From assembly GCA_964643895.1 (NCBI GenBank), contig CAZXUE010000011.1, positions 1-26,638 on the forward strand: a stretch of DNA of 26,638 bases. Reading direction: 5' to 3'. This DNA is from UBA7683 sp964643895 (GTDB lineage Bacteria > Patescibacteriota > Saccharimonadia > Saccharimonadales > UBA7683). The position numbers and the translations under genes were made by a program. Positions 1 through 8,028 of this stretch are shown here, piece by piece (positions within the stretch are counted from its first letter, which is position 1; every line of letters begins with the position of its first letter). The notes under the pieces were generated by a model. The model saw only the letters and a program-made list of their open reading frames with translations. It ran no database searches and was not told where the DNA came from.

Positions 1-1703
1 GCGCTGGTTGATGGAAAAGCAACGAAGCCAGCGGCGTTTTGGTGATACGCATAATTCACGCGTGGCTGATACAGTGCGACCGCTGGTGCGGATTTAAGCC
101 ATTCATCCAAGAATGTTTTGTAGCGAGCCTGACGGAGTACCGGTTCTAATCGAGTGCGCGCCGCTTCAAGACTAGCATCGGCTCGACCAGATTGCCACTC
201 TGAGAAGTTTAAGCCGCCAGTTCGTGCCTGGGAAGAGTGCCAATAGGCGTAGACATCTGGATCATAGCCCAGTGAAACACCGTAAAGCAAAATATCGTAG
301 GAATGGGCGGCAAGCGCATTTTGCTGCAGTTGTTCTGGCGTTAAAAGTTGGGGCTTAATAGAAACCCCAATTTTTGACCACTGCTTTTGCAACTCGCTCG
401 CCACTGCGCTGTATTGTGCCGTGTTAACAGTGGTTAGCCCAAATTCAAGCGGTTGACCATCTTTGGCTCGTATACCGTTTGGCTGCTTTACCCAACCGGC
501 GGCGTCAAGTTTTTTCTCGGCTTCCGTTACAATTGTGTGTTTTAAAAAAGCGCTGTCAAAGCCAAGTTGTGAAGGAAGTAGAGGTGTCTTCAGCGGTGCG
601 TAACGAGATTTAAATAATTGCAAAATTGCCTGGCGATTGACAGCCTGTGCTAATGCCGCGCGAATATTTGCATCAGCAAGCGTTGGCTGAGAGGTCTTAA
701 AGAAGGCAAATACCCCGCTACTAAGTGGGATGTCCGTCGGACGAATGCTGGTGTCTTTTGCAAACGCCTCTACTGTATCGGATTTTAAGTCAACTGCCGA
801 GGTAATTTCACGCTCTTTTAGTGCCTTAGAAAGAAGCTCGTCATCAGGATACGTATGGATGACAAACCTATCAAGCCGCGGCGCACCGCGAAAGTAGCGT
901 GAATTGCGCTTCAGTTCGATCTGCTGTTCTTTCGTACCATCGTTTCTGAGCGCACTAAACACAAACGGTCCCGTACCAACCGGATTAGTGTTAAATGTCG
1001 CCGTTCTCAGACGATCAAGCTTGAAATCTTCCAGTGCATGCTTTGGTACAATCGGCACTGTCAAAGCATTCGGAAACGGCGCAAACGGAGCCGGAAGCTC
1101 AAACGTTACCTGCCAATCACTTACCGCCTTGACAGCAACACCTTGCCAGCTTGCAAATAATGTTGAGCGCGTCGCTGGATTTTGAATAGCGCTGATTGTA
1201 AAAACAACATCATCCGCCTTGAGCGGCTGACCATCATGCCAGCGAACATCCTGACGCAATGTTACGGTATAGATTTTTCGGGATTCATCCACTTGGATAT
1301 CTTTTGCCACATCGGGCACTAAAGAGCCGGTCGTATCATAGCGAAAGAGACCGTTGAACATTAGCTTACTGATACTTTCGTCAACCAAGCCACTGTTAAA
1401 TAGCGGGTTGAGGTTGTTGATTGTTCCGATCAGCCCTTCGGTGTATGTACCTCCGTTTGCCGGAGCGGTTGCCCGAGATTCACGTGTTAGTTGGACTAAT
1501 GTTGCAAGTGTGGCAACACTCATAAAAAGCACGAGCAATAGCCACCCTGCAATAAAGCGTCTTAATCCGGCTATTCGTATCGTTCGCCTTAACACATGAG
1601 TCTTGATATGCTGAGATGACTTTGTTTGAAGATCAACCGCACGAGTGCCAACTTTTTTAACAAGTTCAGACGTCTTGGTACGTTGTTTTGAAAAATCAGG
1701 CAT
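1..1703 (-). CDS. Oligopeptide ABC transporter substrate-binding protein (SBP family 5), 3' end cut by window edge
   Basis: The first 567 codons of a family 5 (OppA/DppA-like) extracellular solute-binding protein that captures peptides outside the membrane for an ABC importer. About 50 basic, Ser/Thr-rich residues come first, then one hydrophobic helix at residues 50-70 (rich in L, V, A). There is no lipobox Cys, so the protein looks membrane-anchored rather than a lipoprotein. The mature part has the family pattern: GTYTEGLIGTINNLNPLF near residue 85, later RYDTTGSLVPDVA, then WHDGQPLKADDVVFT. The start is the ATG at 1703, 12 nt after the secG stop, with no clear Shine-Dalgarno. It closes the PF04020-secG unit. 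No permease or ATPase genes are visible here, so they may lie beyond the left edge or elsewhere. Family call is firm; the substrate is unknown. Confidence 0.9.
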   Translation of the reverse strand, partial: MPDFSKQRTKTSELVKKVGTRAVDLQTKSSQHIKTHVLRRTIRIAGLRRFIAGWLLLVLFMSVATLATLVQLTRESRATAPANGGTYTEGLIGTINNLNPLFNSGLVDESISKLMFNGLFRYDTTGSLVPDVAKDIQVDESRKIYTVTLRQDVRWHDGQPLKADDVVFTISAIQNPATRSTLFASWQGVAVKAVSDWQVTFELPAPFAPFPNALTVPIVPKHALEDFKLDRLRTATFNTNPVGTGPFVFSALRNDGTKEQQIELKRNSRYFRGAPRLDRFVIHTYPDDELLSKALKEREITSAVDLKSDTVEAFAKDTSIRPTDIPLSSGVFAFFKTSQPTLADANIRAALAQAVNRQAILQLFKSRYAPLKTPLLPSQLGFDSAFLKHTIVTEAEKKLDAAGWVKQPNGIRAKDGQPLEFGLTTVNTAQYSAVASELQKQWSKIGVSIKPQLLTPEQLQQNALAAHSYDILLYGVSLGYDPDVYAYWHSSQARTGGLNFSEWQSGRADASLEAARTRLEPVLRQARYKTFLDEWLKSAPAVALYQPRVNYAYHQNAAGFVAFPSTS

Positions 1704-1715
1704 AACAAAGTAAAG

Positions 1716-1934
1716 CTAAGCGCGAACAATACCGAGCACAAGCGAGCCAATAAAGAGAACTGCAAGGATAATAGTTATCTGGTGCATCGTTTTATCAACG
1801 CCGCGGCGAGCAGTAAACAGCTCACCGGAGCCACCGAAACCAGCGCCCAAGCTCGCGCCGCGCGTCTGCAGTAAAATCATGAGCGTCATGAGTGCTGCGC
1901 TACCAATAGTGATGATCTGAAAAATATCGTTCAT
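1716..1934 (-). CDS. secG: Preprotein translocase subunit SecG
   Basis: A 72-aa protein with the SecG layout: helix 1 at residues 5-24 (IITIGSAALMTLMILLQ), a short Gly/Ser loop (GASLGAGFGGSGELF) and helix 2 at residues 53-70. SecG is the small accessory subunit of the SecYEG channel and assists SecA-driven export. The ATG at 1934 overlaps the stop codon of the upstream membrane-protein gene in an ATGA, which implies translational coupling. A GGAAGAAG Shine-Dalgarno lies inside the end of that gene. The substrate-binding protein follows 12 nt downstream. Length and the Gly-rich loop are normal for the family. Confidence 0.93.
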   Translation of the reverse strand: MNDIFQIITIGSAALMTLMILLQTRGASLGAGFGGSGELFTARRGVDKTMHQITIILAVLFIGSLVLGIVRA

Positions 1935-2305
1935 ACTTCTTCCTTTACGGCCACGTCAAGTAACCGCGTTACTATATAGTTTACCAAGCCGACCACCAAC
2001 CCGGCAAGTATAGCCGTGCCGAAACTACTTACTTGAAACGGTGAATACAGAAGGTGAGCCAGATAAACCATGAAACCATTGATAACAATGCTGAATATCC
2101 CGAGTGTTAACAAAAGAGCTGGCAGCGAAAGAATAACCACAAACGGTTTAATTAATGCGTTGATTATCGAAAGCACCAACCCTGCGACTACTAACACACG
2201 CCACTCCTCTTGTTATGAAAGACCTTTTAAGAAATGTGCAGCCACAAAAAGACCAGCGGTATTCAACCCCCAACGAATCAGGAACTGAGCAAATTGCCGT
2301 TTCAT
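1931..2305 (-). pseudogene. PF04020-type (YvlD / phage holin 4 superfamily) membrane protein, interrupted by an in-frame TAA
   Basis: The full reading frame runs from the ATG at 2305 to 1931. It encodes MKRQFAQFLIRWGLNTAG..., then stops at TAA 2215-2213 after FLKGLS and continues in the same frame as QEEWR, then VLVVAGLVLSIINALIKP. The family (small four-helix proteins of about 115 aa, function unknown) normally spans this point without a break, so a Tyr or similar codon seems to have become TAA. The downstream part (88 aa, three helices) could be re-initiated at the GTG at 2197, which has AAGAGGAG six bases upstream. Its last codons overlap secG. A 30-codon upstream fragment with one helix would then be a separate peptide. 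A sequencing error is possible. The minus-strand promoter at 2315-2323 fits a start at 2305. Confidence 0.72.
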
Positions 2306-2314
2306 CTTACGTTT

Positions 2315-2323
2315 ATTCTACCA
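2315..2323 (-). promoter_or_regulatory. Extended -10 promoter for PF04020 gene-secG-SBP unit
   Basis: On the minus strand, TGG followed by TAGAAT, then 9 nt, then the ATG at 2305. It lies just past the pepP stop, so the downstream three genes can be transcribed apart from uvrC-pepP. Transcription would begin at or next to the start codon. Confidence 0.45.
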
Positions 2324-2327
2324 TAGC

Positions 2328-3542
2328 TTATGCATACGGAATATCAGCTGAGAGGTTGACTGCACCATTTTTAGTAATCAGCACATCGTCCTCGATTCGC
2401 ACCCCAATACCCTCTTCAGGAATATAAATACCAGGCTCTACCGTAACCACCATATTATCTTGGAGAGTTTTATAATCACACACATCGTGTACATCCAGCC
2501 CAAGACTATGCCCGATAGCATGCGGGAAATAGCGTCGAACCTCAGCACGTGTATTTTGCGAAATTAAGCCAAGCTTTATAAGTTCTTCACCTATCATCTC
2601 ATCAACATGCAAGGCTAGATCTTTCCAGCCAAGACCACTCTTCAGCACACCTATAGTCGCATGATGAACTGACATCACCGCATCATATACCGCCTGCTCA
2701 CGCGCTGTAAGTAAGCCTGAAACCTTATAGGTACGGCTGACATCAGCACAATAGTTTTCCACTTCCGCACCAATATCCATGAGCAAAAGGTCGCTTTCTT
2801 TGAGTTGCGCCCGATTAGCCTGATAGTGCAGAATTGTCGTATTTTTGCCAGCTGCCATAATTGGGGGCAAAAATCCGTGCTGAGCTCCGGCACGCTTGAA
2901 AGCATAATCAAGCTCGGCCTCCAGTTCATACTCATATATTCCGGTGGCCATTTTTGCACGCACCCGGTCAATGCCCGCCCGTGTAATATCAATCGCCTCC
3001 TGTATTGCCTTGATCTCGGCCGACTGTTTGATCATACGAAGTTTAATGAGTTGCTCATGCAATGACTTATGGGGTAACGCAGAAAGTCGTTTGAGTTTTT
3101 GAATAAGCAACCTTCGTGCGGGGCTGGTAAATAAGCGCTCTTGACGAACAAGTTGTGCTGGCGGGCTTGGAATTGTATATATTTTTTTGCGATTTTGTTG
3201 CAATTTATTGAAACGATCCCACCCTTCAGCATGACTACATATTGTCATTATGCCAGATTTTTTTGCGATTTTGTTGCAATTTATTGCACCACCGAAGAAT
3301 CGTTCTACCTCCGTCTGCTGCGGCACAATCAGAAATTCATCACCATTTTTTACATCAATCACTAGCACAATATTCGGCTCTTCAATGCCAGTAAGGTAGA
3401 AGAAATTATTTTCCTGACGAAACTCGTACCCACTATCCCCACTCCGCTGCATTAGGCCATTGGCCGTAATGACAACAACCCCATCGCCCTCAAGTTGATC
3501 AATCAAACTAGCACGGTTGCCGGCAAAGAACTCACTGGTCAT
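2328..3542 (-). CDS. pepP: Xaa-Pro aminopeptidase (M24B metallopeptidase)
   Basis: A 404-aa aminopeptidase P, which removes an N-terminal residue before proline using two metal ions in a pita-bread fold. The N-terminal AMP_N domain (FFAGNRASLIDQL, QENNFFYLTGIEEP) is followed by the catalytic domain. Expected metal ligands are all seen in order: Asp in LLLMDIGAE, Asp in CADVSRT, His in HAIGHSLGLDVHD, Glu in VEPGIYIPEEG and Glu in RIEDD. The start is set at the ATG at 3542 (MTSEFFAGNR), where homologues begin, with AGGA 7 nt upstream. An in-frame ATG at 3605 would only add unconserved residues and overlap the upstream gene further. The gene overlaps the upstream 96-aa gene by 11 nt. It carries a 30-bp direct repeat read in two different frames (3181-3286). 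Confidence 0.94.
   Translation of the reverse strand: MTSEFFAGNRASLIDQLEGDGVVVITANGLMQRSGDSGYEFRQENNFFYLTGIEEPNIVLVIDVKNGDEFLIVPQQTEVERFFGGAINCNKIAKKSGIMTICSHAEGWDRFNKLQQNRKKIYTIPSPPAQLVRQERLFTSPARRLLIQKLKRLSALPHKSLHEQLIKLRMIKQSAEIKAIQEAIDITRAGIDRVRAKMATGIYEYELEAELDYAFKRAGAQHGFLPPIMAAGKNTTILHYQANRAQLKESDLLLMDIGAEVENYCADVSRTYKVSGLLTAREQAVYDAVMSVHHATIGVLKSGLGWKDLALHVDEMIGEELIKLGLISQNTRAEVRRYFPHAIGHSLGLDVHDVCDYKTLQDNMVVTVEPGIYIPEEGIGVRIEDDVLITKNGAVNLSADIPYA
3181..3286. repeat. 30-bp perfect direct repeat inside pepP, read in two frames
   Basis: The same 30 bases occur at 3181-3210 and 3257-3286, 76 bp apart start to start. The bases immediately on either side differ. Because 76 is not a multiple of 3, the copies encode different peptides on the minus strand: INCNKIAKK and NKLQQNRKK. 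Loss or gain of one unit by recombination would shift the frame of pepP. Confidence 0.95.
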
Positions 3543-3822
3543 GCGAAAATCCTGAGAGGTATTGCTTTCGAGCCTCGATTGCCCTCGTGGGGCCATCGCG
3601 AACATCCATCATCGTCCAAACCGCTGTGGCCGCCATAACACGAGACTTCGCAGCCCATACTCTATCGCCCCCACATTCATCGTTGAGCAACTCAAGCCAT
3701 CGATTTAAACGATGTTCTGGCAGGTCGTTGTGGTCGTTTAATAGCCGTTCTGTGGTAATTTCCCGAAATGTTCGCTCTTTTGCTTCGTCAATTTCTGGGG
3801 TTGGATTAATTTCAGCATTCAT
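3532..3822 (-). CDS. Conserved-looking small protein of unknown function (96 aa)
   Basis: I do not recognise this family. The protein is soluble, charged and probably helical, with an acidic N-terminal third (PTPEIDEAKERTFREITTERL), a central DLPEHRLNRWLELLNDE and a hydrophobic patch RVMAATAVWTMMDVRDG. No metal or nucleotide motif is visible. It lies between uvrC and pepP on the same strand: 8 nt after the uvrC stop and overlapping pepP by 11 nt. The start ATG at 3822 is supported by an extended -10 in the tail of uvrC that ends exactly 7 nt before it. The gene may therefore have its own leaderless transcript as well as uvrC read-through. Confidence 0.72.
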   Translation of the reverse strand: MNAEINPTPEIDEAKERTFREITTERLLNDHNDLPEHRLNRWLELLNDECGGDRVWAAKSRVMAATAVWTMMDVRDGPTRAIEARKQYLSGFSHDQ

Positions 3823-3829
3823 GGAGATT

Positions 3830-3838
3830 ATTATGACA
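3830..3838 (-). promoter_or_regulatory. Extended -10 promoter in the uvrC tail, leaderless
   Basis: Minus strand TGT-CATAAT, then 7 nt, then the ATG at 3822. It overlaps the last codons and stop of uvrC. The spacing matches other leaderless genes in this window. Confidence 0.45.
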
Positions 3839-5432
3839 TATCTTTATGTATTGGTAGATGAGCTTTTATCGTTTTAGCTTTTAGAAGGCCAACGTGTGCG
3901 GCAATTTCTGAAGTTCGGGCCGCCCCAATCCCGGCAACTGATCCGAATGCTTTGAGCAGCTTTTTTCGGGTTGTTGGGCCAACACCGGGGATGTCATCGA
4001 GGATGCTTTTGACTTGGCCGGTACGCTTGAGGTGGGTATGATAGCTCACAGCAAAACGGTGGGATTCGTCGCGAATTCGTTGCAGCAGTTTTACAATGTG
4101 GTTATTTTTTGGCAGCCGTATAACCAAAAAATCTTCGCTATCGCCAGTGATGCCCGGCTGCTGGTCCTCTCGTACTCGAAGCGTCACATATTTGCTTTCC
4201 AATCCACGGCCAGGATCAGCTTGCACTGTCGGCTCGTCAAAAGGGTTTTTCTCCTTTGTCCACGCTTTAATAGCCTCCGTATCCACCACCACGTGCGAAC
4301 GTGATTTATGTACAACAATCTCTTCTTCACGCTTCGCAAGCCCAACCACCGGAATATTTATGCCCAGTTCATCGAGTGCATCAAGTGCCGCACTGAGTTG
4401 CCCCTTGCCGCCATCGATAAGAATCAGGCTGGGCTTTGGCCAATCAGTGTGCCGACCGGAAAAACGTCGCAGCATTGTTTCGTTCATATGGGCAAAATCG
4501 TTATTGCCGGGTATCCGCATTTTGAACTTTCGGTACTGTGCCTTATCTGCCAAGCCGTTTGTTGCAACTACCATACTGGCCACATTATTTGTGCCCTGCA
4601 TGTGGCTGATGTCATAGCCTTCAATCCGTTTTGGAATATCTGAAAGTGTCAGTAGACGTTGCAAACCACTTAGTGCCTGGTCCTTAGAGAGATCCATAAA
4701 CTCTTTATCGCTAAAAATAATCTGCCGCTGCAATGCTTTGAGATCGTTTAGCTGGTTTCTTCTCTCGGCTGCCAACTCAAATTGCGAGGCTTTAGCAAAA
4801 GATTTCATCTCTTTTTCTATCTCAGCTATCACCTGTTTTTTACCGCCCTTGAGATATAACATGAGTTTTCTAAGACAATCTTTATATTCTTTTTCACTAA
4901 TCTTCGCCTCTTCTACTCCCGGACAAAGCCCGAGGTGATACTGTAAACAAACCCGTTTCGGTAAAACTTCGTGCGTGGAATACGGAAAAACTTTCCGCAA
5001 ATATTTCATAGCTTTTTTAATAGCCCAGCCATTATAGTACGGCCCAAAATACTGGGCACCGTCATCAAGCGGACCTCGTGTATAAGTTACGCTTGGATAC
5101 ACTTCTTTCATGGGTATTCTAATGTAGATCTGGCTCTTATCGTCGCGAAGCAAAATATTGTAGCGCGGCTTGTAACGCTTTATCATCTCACTTTCTAAAA
5201 ACAGCGCATCTAGTTCGGTTTCAACTGTGATCCAATCTGTATCCGCAATCTCTGCCACTAACGCTTCAGTTTTAGGATCAAACGGACGCGACTTTTGAAA
5301 ATACTGTTTTACCCGATTTTTCAAAACCGCCGCCTTGCCAACATAAATAATCTCGCCATTTTGAGACTTATGAAAATAAACCCCTGGCTCCCGCGGCAAC
5401 TCCTTCAACTTAGCTTCCAACTTTTTATTCAC
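3831..5432 (-). CDS. uvrC: UvrABC excinuclease subunit C
   Basis: The dual-incision nuclease of nucleotide excision repair, 533 aa and so shorter than the roughly 600 aa of E. coli. Domains in order: an N-terminal GIY-YIG nuclease (PGVYFHKSQNGEIIYVGKA) for the 3' cut, the ETELDALFLESEMIKRYKPRYN segment, a UVR motif (FELAAERRNQLNDLK) for UvrB contact, the RNase H-like nuclease (IEGYDISHMQGT, LILIDGGKGQL, and the His in RDESHRF) for the 5' cut, and helix-hairpin-helix DNA binding at the end (LDDIPGVGPTTRKKLLKAFG). The start is the GTG at 5432, 6 nt after an extended -10, so the mRNA is probably leaderless. uvrA lies 12 kb away in the window; uvrB is not seen. Confidence 0.96.
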   Translation of the reverse strand: MNKKLEAKLKELPREPGVYFHKSQNGEIIYVGKAAVLKNRVKQYFQKSRPFDPKTEALVAEIADTDWITVETELDALFLESEMIKRYKPRYNILLRDDKSQIYIRIPMKEVYPSVTYTRGPLDDGAQYFGPYYNGWAIKKAMKYLRKVFPYSTHEVLPKRVCLQYHLGLCPGVEEAKISEKEYKDCLRKLMLYLKGGKKQVIAEIEKEMKSFAKASQFELAAERRNQLNDLKALQRQIIFSDKEFMDLSKDQALSGLQRLLTLSDIPKRIEGYDISHMQGTNNVASMVVATNGLADKAQYRKFKMRIPGNNDFAHMNETMLRRFSGRHTDWPKPSLILIDGGKGQLSAALDALDELGINIPVVGLAKREEEIVVHKSRSHVVVDTEAIKAWTKEKNPFDEPTVQADPGRGLESKYVTLRVREDQQPGITGDSEDFLVIRLPKNNHIVKLLQRIRDESHRFAVSYHTHLKRTGQVKSILDDIPGVGPTTRKKLLKAFGSVAGIGAARTSEIAAHVGLLKAKTIKAHLPIHKDMS

Positions 5433-5438
5433 ACATTA

Positions 5439-5447
5439 ATCATAGCA
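5439..5447 (-). promoter_or_regulatory. Extended -10 promoter of uvrC
   Basis: Minus strand TGC-TATGAT ending 6 nt before the uvrC GTG at 5432. It sits 10 bp from the opposing MFS -10 box, so the two promoters share about 35 bp. Confidence 0.5.
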
Positions 5448-5454
5448 AATGCGA

Positions 5455-5460
5455 TATACT
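5455..5460 (+). promoter_or_regulatory. -10 box of the MFS transporter gene
   Basis: TATACT ends 9 nt before the ATG at 5470, with a TG three bases further upstream. It implies a near-leaderless mRNA and argues against the in-frame ATG at 5449, which lies upstream of this box. Confidence 0.5.
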
Positions 5461-5469
5461 TACCGTAAG

Positions 5470-6675
5470 ATGTCAAACTCAGCGAAGACGCTAAACCGAA
5501 GGTTTTTGCCACTTTACTCCGCCGCCTTTCTTCAAGGTTTTGTATTGTGGTATGCAGTCGAGAAAGTGTTCATTAAAGGCATTGGCTTCACCGATTCAAC
5601 TATCGGAATTATGATCGCTATATATTCATTACTAATATTACTCATCGAGACACCTTCTGGATTACTTGCAGATAGGTGGAGCAGAAAAGGCGTACTAATT
5701 ATTGGAAGCTGCTGCTTAGCAGCTTCCAGTCTGGTAGGCGGGCTAAGCCACAGCGTCCCGCAGTATATTGCAGCCAACCTTTTATGGGGCTTCTACTTCG
5801 CCATGTTCTCTGGCACGTATGACTCTATCGTGTATGACACGCTCCATGAAGAGTCTGGCCATAGTAGACAATTTGACAAATATTATGGAAGGGTAAATTT
5901 GGTGGATAGCTCTGCAATGGTTTTAAGCTCACTGCTAGGTGCATCTATTGGTGGAGTGCTCGGATTTAGCGAGAGCTATTTCTTAACAATTCCATTCTCC
6001 CTGTTCTCAATTCTGTTCTTGTTTGCATTTGATGAGCCTAAGGTGCACAAAAGTGAAATCACCGTACCAATCAAGCAACAGATCAGGACAACAATCCGAG
6101 CAACTGTAAGGAATAGGGCTATATTTCTGATTGTAATAAATCTTGTGATTCTTAATTTGCTAACATATATAATCTTAGAGTTTAGCCAGCTTTGGCACAT
6201 CGCACTCGCAGTACCCGTGGCACTATATGGACTGGCAAATGCCCTACTCTTAATGTCGTTAGGTATCGGTGGAGTTATCGTAGATAAGCTTAAACTATAC
6301 AGATTCCCGGTCTTCCTTGTACTGCTGCTCTTGGCGTTATTTTCCAGCATTGGTCTCGTATATGGGAGGTCCTTCTATCTCATCCTTGCGAGTCTAGTTA
6401 CGCTCACAACTATCCTTGTATCATTAAATGTCATATTCAATAGAGTTTTACATGACTCACTTAGCTCAAGCATCAGGGCTGGTGCATCTTCTGCAGTCAG
6501 TACATTTGGCAGGCTTTTGATAATACCCACTTCTATTACTCTAGGCTACTTGAGTAATATCTATGGTATTTTTACAGCTGCAAATGTGCTAGTCATTCTA
6601 GTCATGGTTTTGTGCCTCTTCGCTTTTTTGGAAGCTCGCAAAGATAGTTGTGCGGCACTATATCCGAAAGAATAA
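5470..6675 (+). CDS. Major facilitator superfamily transporter
   Basis: A 401-aa membrane transporter with about 12 predicted helices. It has the MFS loop 2-3 signature (ETPSGLLADRWSRKGVLIIG), including the conserved Gly, Asp, Arg and Lys. The early part (LPLYSAAFLQGFVLWYAVEKVF, then TDSTIGIMIAIYSLLILLIE) is typical of drug-efflux-like members, but the substrate cannot be told from sequence. The start at 5470 (MSNSAKTLNRR) is preferred over the ATG at 5449 because a TATACT -10 box lies between them. The gene is divergent from uvrC, and its end lies 4 bp from the end of the sortase gene on the other strand. No terminator is seen between the two stops. Confidence 0.9.
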   Translation: MSNSAKTLNRRFLPLYSAAFLQGFVLWYAVEKVFIKGIGFTDSTIGIMIAIYSLLILLIETPSGLLADRWSRKGVLIIGSCCLAASSLVGGLSHSVPQYIAANLLWGFYFAMFSGTYDSIVYDTLHEESGHSRQFDKYYGRVNLVDSSAMVLSSLLGASIGGVLGFSESYFLTIPFSLFSILFLFAFDEPKVHKSEITVPIKQQIRTTIRATVRNRAIFLIVINLVILNLLTYIILEFSQLWHIALAVPVALYGLANALLLMSLGIGGVIVDKLKLYRFPVFLVLLLLALFSSIGLVYGRSFYLILASLVTLTTILVSLNVIFNRVLHDSLSSSIRAGASSAVSTFGRLLIIPTSITLGYLSNIYGIFTAANVLVILVMVLCLFAFLEARKDSCAALYPKE

Positions 6676-6679
6676 CCTG

Positions 6680-7966
6680 TTATTTTACAAGTTCAGCAGT
6701 AACGACAAGACGCTTGTCATATGTTTTGGCTTGCCATTGGCCGGCGCAGGTGATGATTTCTAGGCGAGATTCATCTCCTGATTTAAAGATTTGTGCCATG
6801 GGAACTGCATCTTTGGCATATTCATTCATGGCCACAATACGATACGTGAAGCTTTCACCACGGCCGTTTGTAGTTGTAATTAAATCGCCATTTTTAGCAT
6901 CTTTGAGCTTATCGAACACAGCACCACCACCGCCTGCGTAGTGGCCGACTAATACCGCAGCCCCTTTTTTGCCCGGTACCACACCCTTGTTATACCAGCC
7001 AACCACACCGTACGCCTTTGGCACGGCAATTAAGCCTTCTGGTGTAGTACCCAAACCTTCAACGGGAGCGTTAACACCGATGCTACTCATGACCAAACGA
7101 ACAGGATGGCTTGGGTCAACTACTGGGGCTGTGCTGTTATTTTGAGCAACTGGGGTTCCGCCAGTTGGCTGAGAAGTAGGGGCCTCAACCTCAATTACTG
7201 GCGCTCCGATTGGTATCGCCACAACCGGCTGTGTGTCGTAACTGGTGGTGAAACTGAAAATACCCATCGCAAGAATACCGCAGGCAAGGGCGCTCCCAAC
7301 AATTGTTCGAACATGTGCCGCCGAAGCACTGGCTGTACTCTTAGCCAGCTGATTAGTAAGTGAGCGATCTTCATAGAGTGCGCGAAGATTTGCCTCAATT
7401 CGTTTTTGAGATTCCGTATCTTCCAGCAGATTTTGTGTCGTTTCGCTCAATGTTGGCTGAAAAACCGTTTCTTCCTGGGCTGGAGCCTCGGCTACAGCAG
7501 TTTGGTGGCGACGTGTCAGTGTATCGAGATACGTCTTATGTACGGCCGGTTTAGATTGCTGCGATTGAGTAGTGATTGGTTGAGCTGCTGTGTGCTGTGG
7601 CTGAGACTGAACTGGCACGAAAGATTGTGCCGAGGCTATGGTCTGTGGCTGGTTGGCGATAGTGGCTGCTACAACTGCTGGTTGTTGCAATACAGTTTGC
7701 GGTGCAGCGTGAGTTACGAGAGGGTTAGATGCTGCAACTGGAGGCTGCTCAACCATAAAAGTAGGTTGAGGTGCGTAGTACGCTGCAGATTGCACAACTT
7801 GTTCTGCCGCCTGCTTCGCCTCAAGCTGCGCCTTGGCAGCGAGCTGCTCATCTGTCAATCCAGTTCTACGGCGAGCATACGTATCAAGATACACTCTGCG
7901 AGGAGTGCTATGGTCGCGAGGCTGAAATCCACCACGCAAAACAGCTGTGTTTGTTTGTGTATCCAT
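6680..7966 (-). CDS. Sortase (class F-like) with long cytoplasmic Q/A-rich N-terminus
   Basis: A cysteine transpeptidase that cuts sorting signals and joins the protein to a surface acceptor. Numbering from the ATG at 7966 (428 aa): residues 1-220 are low complexity, rich in Gln, Ala and Pro. They carry two copies of a YLDTxxRR motif at about 26 and 146. One helix (TIVGSALACGILAMGIFSF) spans about 221-241, and the sortase domain fills the rest. Catalytic residues are all present: His in VLVGHYAGG (342), Cys in LEIITCAG (407) and Arg in YDKR (419). The VGWY and LEIITC context resembles class F. An in-frame TTG at 8032 overlaps the stop of the upstream gene and would add 22 residues; there is no good Shine-Dalgarno for either start. 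The gene upstream encodes a protein with a sorting signal, so the two likely form an enzyme-substrate pair. Confidence 0.9.
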   Translation of the reverse strand: MDTQTNTAVLRGGFQPRDHSTPRRVYLDTYARRRTGLTDEQLAAKAQLEAKQAAEQVVQSAAYYAPQPTFMVEQPPVAASNPLVTHAAPQTVLQQPAVVAATIANQPQTIASAQSFVPVQSQPQHTAAQPITTQSQQSKPAVHKTYLDTLTRRHQTAVAEAPAQEETVFQPTLSETTQNLLEDTESQKRIEANLRALYEDRSLTNQLAKSTASASAAHVRTIVGSALACGILAMGIFSFTTSYDTQPVVAIPIGAPVIEVEAPTSQPTGGTPVAQNNSTAPVVDPSHPVRLVMSSIGVNAPVEGLGTTPEGLIAVPKAYGVVGWYNKGVVPGKKGAAVLVGHYAGGGGAVFDKLKDAKNGDLITTTNGRGESFTYRIVAMNEYAKDAVPMAQIFKSGDESRLEIITCAGQWQAKTYDKRLVVTAELVK

Positions 7967-8028
7967 TTTTAATTGTGTTTGTTTAGAATTACTTCTGGTA
8001 TCTATACTACTTATGCTTAGTGCAACTG

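Noticed and set aside
2213..2215. TAA recoding as an explanation for the interrupted PF04020 gene
   Set aside because: Every other complete gene ends normally, several at TAA (for example uvrC, uvrA, pheA context), and known CPR recoding concerns TGA only.
4096..4617. Long plus-strand open frame opposite uvrC
   Set aside because: It lies wholly within the clear uvrC coding sequence on the other strand, has no domain, and has Ser/Arg-rich composition typical of antisense frames.
5449..5470. Upstream ATG at 5449 as MFS start
   Set aside because: The TATACT box lies inside that extension, and the residues added are not hydrophobic or conserved in style.
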